In this document: piece after piece, positions 54,338 through 62,858 of the stretch
Numbering within the stretch: the first letter of the stretch is position 1
Layout of the letters: every line of letters starts with the position of its first letter
Assembly: GCA_944322285.1 (NCBI GenBank)
Contig: CALUOR010000002.1
Location: 62,001 to 126,000 of the forward strand
Reading direction: 5' to 3'
Origin: an uncultured Bacteroides sp.
GTDB lineage: Bacteria > Bacteroidota > Bacteroidia > Bacteroidales > Bacteroidaceae
DNA length: 64,000 bases
Notes under the pieces: model-generated
Seen by the model: only the letters and a program-made list of their open reading frames with translations
Told to the model about the DNA's origin: nothing
Databases searched by the model: none
Translations under genes and position numbers: made by a program

Positions 54338-56524
54338 ATGAATATTAAAAGAATTTTATTTATGTGCAGTATTTTATCCTGTAGTTTTTTGCAGGCAAAA
54401 GATTATCTGATAAACACCCCACACACTTCATTGCTGATTTCAGCTACGCCGGGTGAGAAGGCGCGTTTCCAATATTACGGAAGCCGTATCAGTGAATCCG
54501 AAATTTCAGGGGTATATGACAGCGGATTGACTTTCAATGCGGAGAGCTATCCGGTGTTCGGGTTGAATTCACCGGGAGAAAAGGCTATGGCCGTCACTCA
54601 TGCGGACGGAAACATGAGCTTGGATTTGATGGTAAAGGAGGTGAAGCAATATGAGAGTGTGGACGGAAATGTCACAGAAGTATGGATGCAAGACAAGGTT
54701 TATCCGTTTGAGCTGAAACAAGTGTTTAAGGCTTACAAGGGGACTGATATCATTTCCACGTGGGTGGAAGTAAGCAATCAGGCGAAGAAACCGATTACGC
54801 TCTATCGCTTTGCTTCGGCTTTCATCCCCATCCAACGAGGTGACAACTGGATGACTCACTTCCACGGCGCATGGGCAGCGGAGCATACCATGGATGAAGA
54901 GAAGCTGACTAACGGACAAAAGGTTATTTCCAATAAAGATGGTTTGGTGAATACGGAAACGGACAATCCTTCTTTCATGGTGACCTTGGATGGCAAGCCG
55001 CAAGAAGAGGCCGGACACGTCTTGGGAGGCACCTTGGCTTGGAGCGGGACTTATCTCATCAAGATGGATGTACGCAATACCCAATTCAATATATCCGCCG
55101 GAATGAATGAGGAGAATTCCTATTATACCTTGGAGCCGGAGGAAACATTTATCACACCGGAGTTTGCCATGACCTACAGCACAAGCGGTAAGGGAGGAGT
55201 CAGCCGGGCATTCCACCGCTGGGCGCGTCAGTACAAACTGCATGGAGGAAACGAGCCGCACGACATCCTGCTGAACAGTTGGGAAGGCGTTTACTTCAAG
55301 GTTAACCAAGAGAAGATGGATCAGATGATGGAGGATTTTGCGGCGTTGGGTGGCGAACTTTTCGTGATGGACGACGGCTGGTTTGGCAATAAATATCCGC
55401 GCAACAACGGCTCCAGCAGTTTGGGTGACTGGGAAGTATGCAAGGAAAAATTGCCGGGTGGCATTGAAGGGCTGATTGCTTCCGCCAAAGAGCATCGCAT
55501 CAAATTCGGCATCTGGATAGAGCCTGAAATGAGCAACACCAAGAGCGAATTGTATGAGAAACATCCGGATTGGGTGTTGCAGGTAGAGGGACGTCCTCTT
55601 TCCACCGGACGCGGAGGAACGCAGATTGTATTGGATTTGACCAATCCGGAAGTGCAAGATTTTGTGTTCGGTGTGGTAGACAAGTTAATGACCCGCTATC
55701 CGGACATTGCTTACATGAAGTGGGATGATAACTGCGCCTTGTTGGATTACGGCTCCACCTATTTGCCGAAAGACAAACAGTCGCACCTTTACATTGACTA
55801 TCAAAAAGGACTCATCAAAACCTTGAAGCGTATCCGGGCTAAATATCCGAAGTTGGTGATGCAGGCTTGTGCCGGAGGAGGCGGACGTGTGAATTACGGC
55901 TTATTGCCTTACTTCAACGAATTCTGGACGAGTGACGACACCGATGCCTTGCAACGTGTATATATGCAGTGGGGAGTATCCAGTTTCTATCCCGCTGTGG
56001 CAATGGGGTCGCATGTGAGTGCGGATAAGAATCATCAGACAGGACGCCGCTTGCCCCTGAAGTTCCGTTTTGATGTGGCCATGTCCGGCAGATTAGGCAT
56101 GGAAATGCAACCGAAAGACATGACGGAAACGGACAAGGAATTTGCCAAGCGTGCCATTTCCGCATACAAGGGCATACGTCCCGTGGTGCAGTTCGGTGAC
56201 TTATACCGTTTGGTTTCCCCGTATGATAACAAAGGCGTTGCCTCGCTGATGTATGTCACCCCGGAAAAAGACGAAGCCGTGTTCTACGCTTACAAGATGA
56301 GTCACTTTATGAATATGATTATTTCTGTTGTCCGGATGAACGGTTTGGATGCCGACAAGATGTATCGCCTGACCGACTTGACTCCTGAAGAGGAAGGCAA
56401 GCCGTGTAAGTTCCATGGTAAAGTCATCAGCGGACGTATCTTGATGGAGGAAGGGCTGTCACTGAAAGATGTCTTGAAGAAAGAATACTCCAGTGTAGCG
56501 TTGCGAATAGAAGAGGTAAAGTGA
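54338..56524 (+). CDS. GH36 alpha-galactosidase
   Basis: This predicted secreted enzyme removes terminal alpha-galactose. A signal peptide ends near FLQAKD. An N-terminal beta-supersandwich (about 25-300) is followed by the TIM barrel (about 310-640) with ILLNSWEGVYF, FVMDDGWFG, FGIWIEPEMSN, the nucleophile Asp463 in AYMKWDDN, CAGGGGRVNYG and the acid/base Asp533 in FWTSDDTDA. A C-terminal beta domain closes the protein at 728 residues, normal for GH36. It follows the sulfatase-M60 gene by 35 bp. Alpha-N-acetylgalactosaminidase activity also occurs in GH36 and fits an O-glycan substrate, so the exact sugar is open. Confidence 0.94.
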   Translation: MNIKRILFMCSILSCSFLQAKDYLINTPHTSLLISATPGEKARFQYYGSRISESEISGVYDSGLTFNAESYPVFGLNSPGEKAMAVTHADGNMSLDLMVKEVKQYESVDGNVTEVWMQDKVYPFELKQVFKAYKGTDIISTWVEVSNQAKKPITLYRFASAFIPIQRGDNWMTHFHGAWAAEHTMDEEKLTNGQKVISNKDGLVNTETDNPSFMVTLDGKPQEEAGHVLGGTLAWSGTYLIKMDVRNTQFNISAGMNEENSYYTLEPEETFITPEFAMTYSTSGKGGVSRAFHRWARQYKLHGGNEPHDILLNSWEGVYFKVNQEKMDQMMEDFAALGGELFVMDDGWFGNKYPRNNGSSSLGDWEVCKEKLPGGIEGLIASAKEHRIKFGIWIEPEMSNTKSELYEKHPDWVLQVEGRPLSTGRGGTQIVLDLTNPEVQDFVFGVVDKLMTRYPDIAYMKWDDNCALLDYGSTYLPKDKQSHLYIDYQKGLIKTLKRIRAKYPKLVMQACAGGGGRVNYGLLPYFNEFWTSDDTDALQRVYMQWGVSSFYPAVAMGSHVSADKNHQTGRRLPLKFRFDVAMSGRLGMEMQPKDMTETDKEFAKRAISAYKGIRPVVQFGDLYRLVSPYDNKGVASLMYVTPEKDEAVFYAYKMSHFMNMIISVVRMNGLDADKMYRLTDLTPEEEGKPCKFHGKVISGRILMEEGLSLKDVLKKEYSSVALRIEEVK

Positions 56525-56534
56525 AATAGTAAGA

Positions 56535-56616
56535 TAAAGGCTCAGTCCTCTTACGCAAGGACTGTAGTCCTCCTATGTAAGGACTGCAGTCCTCCTTAGG
56601 AAGGACTATAGTCCTA
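56535..56616. repeat. 22-bp-phased palindrome array, AAGGACTGCAGTCCTC type
   Basis: 16-mers AAGGACTGTAGTCCTC (56557), AAGGACTGCAGTCCTC (56579) and AAGGACTATAGTCCTA (56601) each contain a perfect 14-base palindrome and are exactly 22 bp apart. A degenerate fourth unit starts at 56535. It lies between the GH36 and GH63-like genes. Confidence 0.9.
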
Positions 56617-56687
56617 ACTGAATGAAATCGTAAAAGGACTTTGTTGACGATGTGGCTTTATGAATCTTTGCAAGCGCAAATATTGTT

Positions 56688-58715
56688 ATGAAAAATTTTA
56701 TTTTATTGCTGATATTGGCCGGGACCTCCTTAGGTATACAGGCTAAAGAAAAATACAGGCAGAAGGATTTTCCCAATCTGCTGAATATTGAAGCCGGTTA
56801 TGAAGTGTCTCCGGAAGGGTTTTTCTTTTCCGATTTAGGAGATTGGCATGGTTACGGGCTGAACAATCCGGAGGTTGATTCTTTGACCGGTGGCCTGCGA
56901 GGACCTGCTTTTACGGGTGAACGCAAACTTCGCCTGCAATGGCTGTCGGATTGTTTTGAACAAGTCACACTGGTTGAAGAAACGGAAGAAGGGCAGGAAA
57001 AACTGTCTTTTACAGAAAAAGCCTTCAACGAATATTTGCCGGGTATGTTGAGGCAACGTTTGGAAGCGGGAGACTTGTCTCTGCAGTTGTGCGAGATCGC
57101 TGTTTCTAACCGGAGTACGATGATTGAATATACTTTGACGAATCACGGGGACCGGGAGCGTGTGATAGGCGCCATGCTGAGTGGCAAAGCTACTTATAAG
57201 GATGCCCGATGCGAATTCCTGTCCGATCAGTCATTGGCGGTGAGTGTCGCTTCCGACAAGCATCATTTTGTCGTTTCCTTCCCGGAAGGTTGCCTTTTGC
57301 GCCCTGATGGGCCAAATGCCTATCGTGCGGAAGTGAAAGGAAGAAAATTGCGTCCGGGAGCTTCTTTCAGATTTTGCACCTTTACGACCTATTGTCCGGC
57401 ATCAACCCGTGAAGAGGCGATTGCGGAGCATCAAAGCTTGGATTTCGGCAAAGCCGGGAAATATCTCAAAGAAAACAGACAGCGTTGGGAAGGCTATCTG
57501 AATGACATTTTAGGCAAAGAAACACCCTATTTGCAGAGCGAGCGCAACCGGAATTGGGCCGTAAAAGCGTTGATGACCCTGCACACCAATTGGCGAAGCG
57601 CGGCAGGTGACTTAAAGCATGGTGGCGTGCAGCCCGCGACAGGACATTTTGACGCATTTTGGGCATGGGACAGTTGGGAGCATGCAGCCGCTCTTTCTGT
57701 CTTCAATCCTGAATTGGCCAAAGAACAGTTGCTGACTATGTTCGATTTTCAAACTCCTGAGGGAATGATTATTGATGTGGTGGCGCTCTATCAAAAAGAC
57801 AACAATGGAGTTTGCTCCAAACCGCCTATCGCAAGTTGGGCGACCTATATGACTTATCAACGCACCAAAGATAAGGATTTCGTTCGGGAGATGCTTCCCA
57901 AGCTCTTGAAATATCATGCATGGAGGTATCAGTATCGTGACCATGACCGAAACGGGCTGTGCGAATATGGAGGCATTGGGCCGAAAGTCTATATGGGGCA
58001 ATGGGAAAGCGGCATGGACGTAGCGGTCAAGTTTAAAGGCGTAAAAATGCTGAAGAATGCGGAAGGAGCCTATTCTTTCGATCAGGAATCTGTCGAATTG
58101 AATTCTTATCTTTGCGCTGAGAAATTTTATTTGGCCTATCTGTTGGATGAGGTTGGAGAGAAAGAAAAGGCCATCCGCATGAGAGAAGAAGGCCGAAACT
58201 TGAAAAAACTCATTCAGGAGAAGTTTTTCGACCGGGAGACGGGCTATTTTTTCGACCGGAAGTTGGGAAGCGGGGAGTTGGTGAAAGTGATAGACATCTC
58301 CGGCTGGATACCTTTGTTTACCGGTGTGGCTACGCCCGAACAAGCTGAAGCTGTCAAACGCAATATGCTCGACCCCGAGTTGTTCGGGACATACTTCCCT
58401 TTCTCCAGCTTGAATCACAAGCATCCGTTGTATAGCCCGGACAAAGGTTATTTTCGTGGACAGACGTGGCTGAATTATACATACTTCGGCATACGGGGAT
58501 GGAAGAATTATGGCTTCCGCCAAGAAGCGGAAAAATATACCTGGCTTTTGCCCGACCGTCTGAAAGGGCTGGCCGAACCCGGTTATCCCATCCGTGAAAA
58601 CTGGAATTCGGCCACGGGTGAGGGTATGACCGCCAAGCACTTTGGCTGGTCGAGTGCTTTTTCTATTTTATTATTAACAGAAGATGCGGATGAATTTCCG
58701 TATATTCCTCAATAA
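56688..58715 (+). CDS. GH63/trehalase-like (alpha/alpha)6 glycosidase
   Basis: This is a predicted secreted glycosidase with a signal peptide (LLLILAGTSLGIQAKE). An N-terminal beta domain (about 25-255) precedes an (alpha/alpha)6 barrel with FDAFWAWDSWEHAAAL, CEYGGIGPKVYMGQWESGMD and YFRGQTWLNYTYFGIRGW, the order of acidic motifs seen in GH63 and its mannosylglycerate-hydrolase-like relatives. The linkage is probably alpha-glucosidic or alpha-mannosidic by family, but bacterial GH63 members vary and the context here is galactose-rich. It is 675 residues. It precedes the GH97 gene by 14 bp, clearly one transcript. Confidence 0.83.
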   Translation: MKNFILLLILAGTSLGIQAKEKYRQKDFPNLLNIEAGYEVSPEGFFFSDLGDWHGYGLNNPEVDSLTGGLRGPAFTGERKLRLQWLSDCFEQVTLVEETEEGQEKLSFTEKAFNEYLPGMLRQRLEAGDLSLQLCEIAVSNRSTMIEYTLTNHGDRERVIGAMLSGKATYKDARCEFLSDQSLAVSVASDKHHFVVSFPEGCLLRPDGPNAYRAEVKGRKLRPGASFRFCTFTTYCPASTREEAIAEHQSLDFGKAGKYLKENRQRWEGYLNDILGKETPYLQSERNRNWAVKALMTLHTNWRSAAGDLKHGGVQPATGHFDAFWAWDSWEHAAALSVFNPELAKEQLLTMFDFQTPEGMIIDVVALYQKDNNGVCSKPPIASWATYMTYQRTKDKDFVREMLPKLLKYHAWRYQYRDHDRNGLCEYGGIGPKVYMGQWESGMDVAVKFKGVKMLKNAEGAYSFDQESVELNSYLCAEKFYLAYLLDEVGEKEKAIRMREEGRNLKKLIQEKFFDRETGYFFDRKLGSGELVKVIDISGWIPLFTGVATPEQAEAVKRNMLDPELFGTYFPFSSLNHKHPLYSPDKGYFRGQTWLNYTYFGIRGWKNYGFRQEAEKYTWLLPDRLKGLAEPGYPIRENWNSATGEGMTAKHFGWSSAFSILLLTEDADEFPYIPQ

Positions 58716-58729
58716 ATTATAGTATTCGT

Positions 58730-60724
58730 ATGAAGAAACTGAATTTGATGTTGGGTTTATTAGGATGGATGGCGTTTGCTTCTGTCCAAGCGGCTGACCG
58801 TACATGGGAGTTAAAATCTCCGGACGGACAGCTGAAAATGGAAATCCGGGTCGGCGAGCAATTGACTTACTCGTTAAGTCGGGGGGTGCAGACGTTGGTA
58901 GCCCCAAGCCCGGTAGGACTGATTCTTGAAAAGGAAACCGTGGGTGAAAACGCGAAAGTCAGCAAAGCCAGGCGCAGGACTCGTGTGGAAGAACATATAG
59001 TTTCTCCGCATCATCGTGTCCCGTCCTTCGATGTCGTCTACAATGAGCTGAATCTGAAGCTGAAAGGAGGACATGGCATCATTTTCCGCGCTTACAACGA
59101 AGGAGTGGCTTACCGTTTCTACACCACGTCACGCACACCGCTTATCATTAAGGATGAGATTGCCGTGATGAACTTTGACGCGGATTATCAGACGTATCGC
59201 GCTTATTCTACCGCTTCGCCAAAGAATGACCGCTATTGCATGGCTTTCCAGAATATTTATACGAAAGCTACATTGAAGAATGCGGACAAAGACAATATCG
59301 CTTTCCTGCCCGTCACCGTAGATTATGGAAATGGCGTCAAAGCCACTTTGTTGGAATCCGATTTGGAGAGCTATCCCGGTATGTTCATTCAAGGCGATGG
59401 GAAGACGTGCGCTTTGCGGGGCACATTCGCCCGCTATCCTTCGGCGTTCAAAACCTTTCCGCCCCGCGCGATGAAACGGGTGACCGGACGTGCCGACTAC
59501 ATTGCCAAAGTGGAAGGTACACGCAGCTATCCTTGGCGCATCTGGGCAGTGACAGAGAAGGACACGCAGATGCCCGTCAACAATCTGGTTTATGCGTTGG
59601 CTTCTCCTAACCGTATAGGAGACTGCTCGTGGATAAAGACAGGAAAAGTGGCATGGGAATGGTGGAATGACTGGGGACTCTTCGGCGTGGATTTCAAAGC
59701 CGGCATCAATATGCAGACTTACAAGCATTACATTGACTTCGCGGCGGAAAACCGGTTGGAGTTTGTCGTGTTGGACGAAGGGTGGTATAACCCGAAGAAT
59801 GGCGACATGTTGACGGTGATTCCTGAGTTGGATTTGGAGGAATTGGTACGTTACGGAAAATCCAAAGGAGTAGATTTGATTCTTTGGACGGTATTCAATG
59901 TCCTGGACGATCAGTTGGAAGAAGCCTGCAAGAAATATTCCGCCATGGGTATCAGCGGTTTTAAAGTCGATTTCCTCGACAGGGATGACCAGACGGCCGT
60001 GGAGATGGCTTACCGCATTGCGGAGGCTACGGCCAAGTATAAACTGACGCTCGACCTGCACGGCTTCTACAAACCGACAGGGATGGAACGCACCTATCCG
60101 AACATCATCAACTACGAATCCGTCTTCGGTATGGAAGAAGTGAAATGGAGCACCGTGGAGAAAGACATGATGGAGTATGACGTGACGATGCCTTACATCC
60201 GTATGATGGCCGGGCCGGTGGATTATACGCCGGGAGCCATGAGAAACGCGTCAAAGAAAGATTTCAAGCCGATTTATTATAACCCGATGAGCCAAGGCAC
60301 CCGCTGTCATCAGTTGGCGGCTTACGTTGTGCATGATTCCCCCTTGACCATGTTGGCGGACAATCCCAGCATTTACCGGAAGGAAAAGGAGTGTACGGAT
60401 TTCATTGCAAGCATCCCCAACAAAGGCATTGAGGAGACGCGTATCCTGCAAGGCACATTGGGTGAATCCATTGTGACGGCACGCCGCGTAGGCACTTCAT
60501 GGTATGTAGGAGGACTGACCGACTGGACACCGCGTGAAGTGACCCTCGACTTTGCATTCCTGGGGGAGGGAACTTATGAAGTGGTTCTTTTCCGCGACGG
60601 TATCAATGCCGACGAGCAGGCGCAGGATTATCAGAAGGAGGTATTCACCGTGACTTCCTCTTCAAAGAAAGCCATCCGCATGGCTTCCGGAGGAGGATTC
60701 GCGCTGACCATCAAGAAACAATGA
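58730..60724 (+). CDS. GH97 glycosidase, retaining alpha-galactosidase type
   Basis: This is a predicted periplasmic GH97. A signal peptide ends ASVQAAD. The N-terminal beta-supersandwich (about 25-290) is followed by the barrel: GKVAWEWWNDWGLFGVDFKAG, FVVLDEGWYNP, LILWTVFN and GFKVDFLDRDDQ, where Asp414 sits at the nucleophile position of the retaining branch; the inverting SusB branch uses Glu residues elsewhere. LDLHGFYKPTGMERTYPN follows, and a C-terminal sheet ends at residue 664. Calcium-binding Glu residues are expected, as in the family. Its operon partner GH36 has the same expected alpha-galactose specificity, so the two may act on different linkages or compartments. Confidence 0.94.
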   Translation: MKKLNLMLGLLGWMAFASVQAADRTWELKSPDGQLKMEIRVGEQLTYSLSRGVQTLVAPSPVGLILEKETVGENAKVSKARRRTRVEEHIVSPHHRVPSFDVVYNELNLKLKGGHGIIFRAYNEGVAYRFYTTSRTPLIIKDEIAVMNFDADYQTYRAYSTASPKNDRYCMAFQNIYTKATLKNADKDNIAFLPVTVDYGNGVKATLLESDLESYPGMFIQGDGKTCALRGTFARYPSAFKTFPPRAMKRVTGRADYIAKVEGTRSYPWRIWAVTEKDTQMPVNNLVYALASPNRIGDCSWIKTGKVAWEWWNDWGLFGVDFKAGINMQTYKHYIDFAAENRLEFVVLDEGWYNPKNGDMLTVIPELDLEELVRYGKSKGVDLILWTVFNVLDDQLEEACKKYSAMGISGFKVDFLDRDDQTAVEMAYRIAEATAKYKLTLDLHGFYKPTGMERTYPNIINYESVFGMEEVKWSTVEKDMMEYDVTMPYIRMMAGPVDYTPGAMRNASKKDFKPIYYNPMSQGTRCHQLAAYVVHDSPLTMLADNPSIYRKEKECTDFIASIPNKGIEETRILQGTLGESIVTARRVGTSWYVGGLTDWTPREVTLDFAFLGEGTYEVVLFRDGINADEQAQDYQKEVFTVTSSSKKAIRMASGGGFALTIKKQ

Positions 60725-60768
60725 GATGACAATAAAAGTTTGAATAATCATTATATAAGATTTAATCG

Positions 60769-62778
60769 ATGAAGAAATTAGTTTTATCCGTATTGTTCTT
60801 GCTCGGCATGAGCGGCCTTGGGTTCGCCCAACAGCAATATTGGAAGGTAGAAAATGACTGTCCCAATATTACTTGGAACGTGGAGAAAGGACAAGTGCAC
60901 CATGACCATATAGAGATGGCGGGCAAGCAAGTGGCCACCGTCTTACGCTATGGAGTGGACGAAAATGGCCGGTTCGTATTGAATAAAAGTATGATATGGC
61001 CCATGCTGCGCACTTTGCCAAACAATACACATGCCAGCCTCATGCGTCGTTTTGACTTCAACCCCTTGGATGAAGTGACGATAAACGGACGCAGTGTGGA
61101 TGAGAAAGTAAGGCATATCACGCTGAACGGCACCCTGGAGGTAGTGAGTGACATTGTTTTGAGAAAAAACACGTCGTTGTCTTTGAAGAGGACGTATTTC
61201 CCTTCTGTCGACCAGCCGGCTTTGATAGAGCGCTATGAGTTTACCAACACCGGGCAAAACAAGGTGAGCATTGAGACAGCCGAAGTGAACGACCGCGTGA
61301 GCACGCTGGCCAAGAAAGGGGTAGATGGCAGCTACAACATCTTCTTCACGGCTTCTCCCGGCACGGCTGTTGAACTGAATCCGGGTGAAACGTTCGTCTA
61401 TTCGGCTTCGCTGTCGGCTTACAAGCCTTCCGTACGGACGCAACCGGACAAGTCGTTGGCGGACTCAGGCAAAGAACTGGCCAAGCGTCTGGCGAATGTA
61501 GACGAATGGACGAACAACTTAGTGCTCGAAACGCCTGACCCGGTCATCAACGAAATGTTCGCTTTCTCGAAAATACGCGCCTGCGAAAGTATCTTCGAAA
61601 CCAAAGGCGGGCCGATGCACGGGCCGGGAGGCGAAAGTTATTATGCGGCCATTTGGGCCAACGACCAGGCTGAATACATCAATCCGTATTTCCCGTTTGT
61701 GGGCTATGCTTACGGCAATGCGTCCGCTTTCAATTCATTCAAGCACTTTGCCCGCTACATGAACGATGAATGGAAACCCATTCCCAGTTCGATTATTGCG
61801 GAAGGAGATGGCTATTGGAACGGGGCGGGCGACCGTGGTGACGGAGCCATGATAGCCTACGGAGCCTCCCGCTATGTGTTGGCTCATGGCGACAAAGCCG
61901 AAGCGGAAGCCTTATGGCCGTTAATTAAATGGTGCTTGGAGTATTGCCATCGGAAACTGAATGAAGACGGGGTAGTGGCATCGGACAGTGACGAACTGGA
62001 AGGCCGTTTCCCTGCCGGAGAAGCCAATTTGTGCACCTCTTCTCTTTATTATGACGCCCTTCTTTCCGCCGCGTACATTGCCGAAGAGTTGGGAGAGAAG
62101 AAGTCGGCCGGCACTTATCGCAAACAGGCCGCCGAGCTTGCCAAGAACATGGACGCTTATTTTGCCGCCGAAGTGGAAGGATTCGACACGTATGCTTACT
62201 ATAAAGGCAACGACATTCTCCGTGCTTGGATTTGCATCCCGCTCACTGTGGGCATAGACGAACGTGCGGAAGGTACCATTGAGGCCCTTTTCTCTCCGCG
62301 TTTATGGACAGAGAACGGTTTGCTCACGCAAGCCGGTAGCAAGACGTTTTGGGACCGCTCTACGCTTTATGCGTTGCGGGGCGCGTTTATGGCAGGCGCC
62401 ACGGAGAAATCAATAGAGTTTTTGAAGCGCTATTCGGCTACCCGTCTGTTAGGCAATCATGTGCCATACGCGGTTGAGGCTTGGCCGGAAGGCAATCAGC
62501 GCCATCTGTCGGCTGAAAGCGGTTTGTATGGACGTATTATTACGGAAGGTATCTTTGGCATCCGTCCTACAGGCTTTGATTCTTTCACGCTGACTCCGCG
62601 GCTTCCGCAAGAGTGGGATAAAATGTCACTCCGTAAGATTCGCGCTTTCGGCAGCGATTTCGATGTGGAGGTATCCCGTGTGAAAGGCGAAACGCTTCGT
62701 GTAGTAGTAAAAGAAGGCGAAAGAAAGATTCTGGATAAGAAGATAAAGAGCGGAGCCTCATTGAAGTGCAGGCTTTAA
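60769..62778 (+). CDS. Unassigned (alpha/alpha)6 six-hairpin glycosidase
   Basis: This 669-residue secreted protein (signal peptide LFLLGMSGLGFAQQ) has an N-terminal beta-sandwich (about 25-240) and a helical barrel (about 250-600). Motifs resembling six-hairpin glycosidases are MHGPGGESYYAAIWANDQAEY, EGDGYWNGAGDRGDGAMIAYGAS, SDSDELEGRFPAGEANL and HVPYAVEAWPEGNQRHLSAESG, with several conserved-looking acidic residues. A C-terminal segment (GIFGIRPTGFDSFTLTPRLP) looks like the closing sheet of GH78/GH95-like enzymes. I cannot place it in a numbered GH family. It sits between two GH97 genes in one transcript, so it probably acts on the same glycan. Confidence 0.78.
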   Translation: MKKLVLSVLFLLGMSGLGFAQQQYWKVENDCPNITWNVEKGQVHHDHIEMAGKQVATVLRYGVDENGRFVLNKSMIWPMLRTLPNNTHASLMRRFDFNPLDEVTINGRSVDEKVRHITLNGTLEVVSDIVLRKNTSLSLKRTYFPSVDQPALIERYEFTNTGQNKVSIETAEVNDRVSTLAKKGVDGSYNIFFTASPGTAVELNPGETFVYSASLSAYKPSVRTQPDKSLADSGKELAKRLANVDEWTNNLVLETPDPVINEMFAFSKIRACESIFETKGGPMHGPGGESYYAAIWANDQAEYINPYFPFVGYAYGNASAFNSFKHFARYMNDEWKPIPSSIIAEGDGYWNGAGDRGDGAMIAYGASRYVLAHGDKAEAEALWPLIKWCLEYCHRKLNEDGVVASDSDELEGRFPAGEANLCTSSLYYDALLSAAYIAEELGEKKSAGTYRKQAAELAKNMDAYFAAEVEGFDTYAYYKGNDILRAWICIPLTVGIDERAEGTIEALFSPRLWTENGLLTQAGSKTFWDRSTLYALRGAFMAGATEKSIEFLKRYSATRLLGNHVPYAVEAWPEGNQRHLSAESGLYGRIITEGIFGIRPTGFDSFTLTPRLPQEWDKMSLRKIRAFGSDFDVEVSRVKGETLRVVVKEGERKILDKKIKSGASLKCRL

Positions 62779-62779
62779 G

Positions 62780-62855
62780 TTGATGGCACGCGTTCCATTA
62801 AATACACAGCGCAGTACCATTAGCACATTAGCACATTAACACATTAAATTAATTG
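62780..62855. repeat. Decayed hybrid of the intergenic elements
   Basis: The start (GATGGCAC, CCATTAAATAC) matches pieces of the element at 24377-24600, while the rest (ACACAGCGCAG, then ATTAGCACATTAGCACATTA) matches the right half of the element at 28758-28915, ending ACATTAAATTA. The left arm is missing. Confidence 0.7.
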
Positions 62856-62858
62856 ATT

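Noticed and set aside
54338-60724. GH36 and GH97 as redundant duplicates of one gene
   Set aside because: Both have alpha-galactosidase-type motifs, but their N-terminal domains and catalytic motifs differ, so they are separate families.
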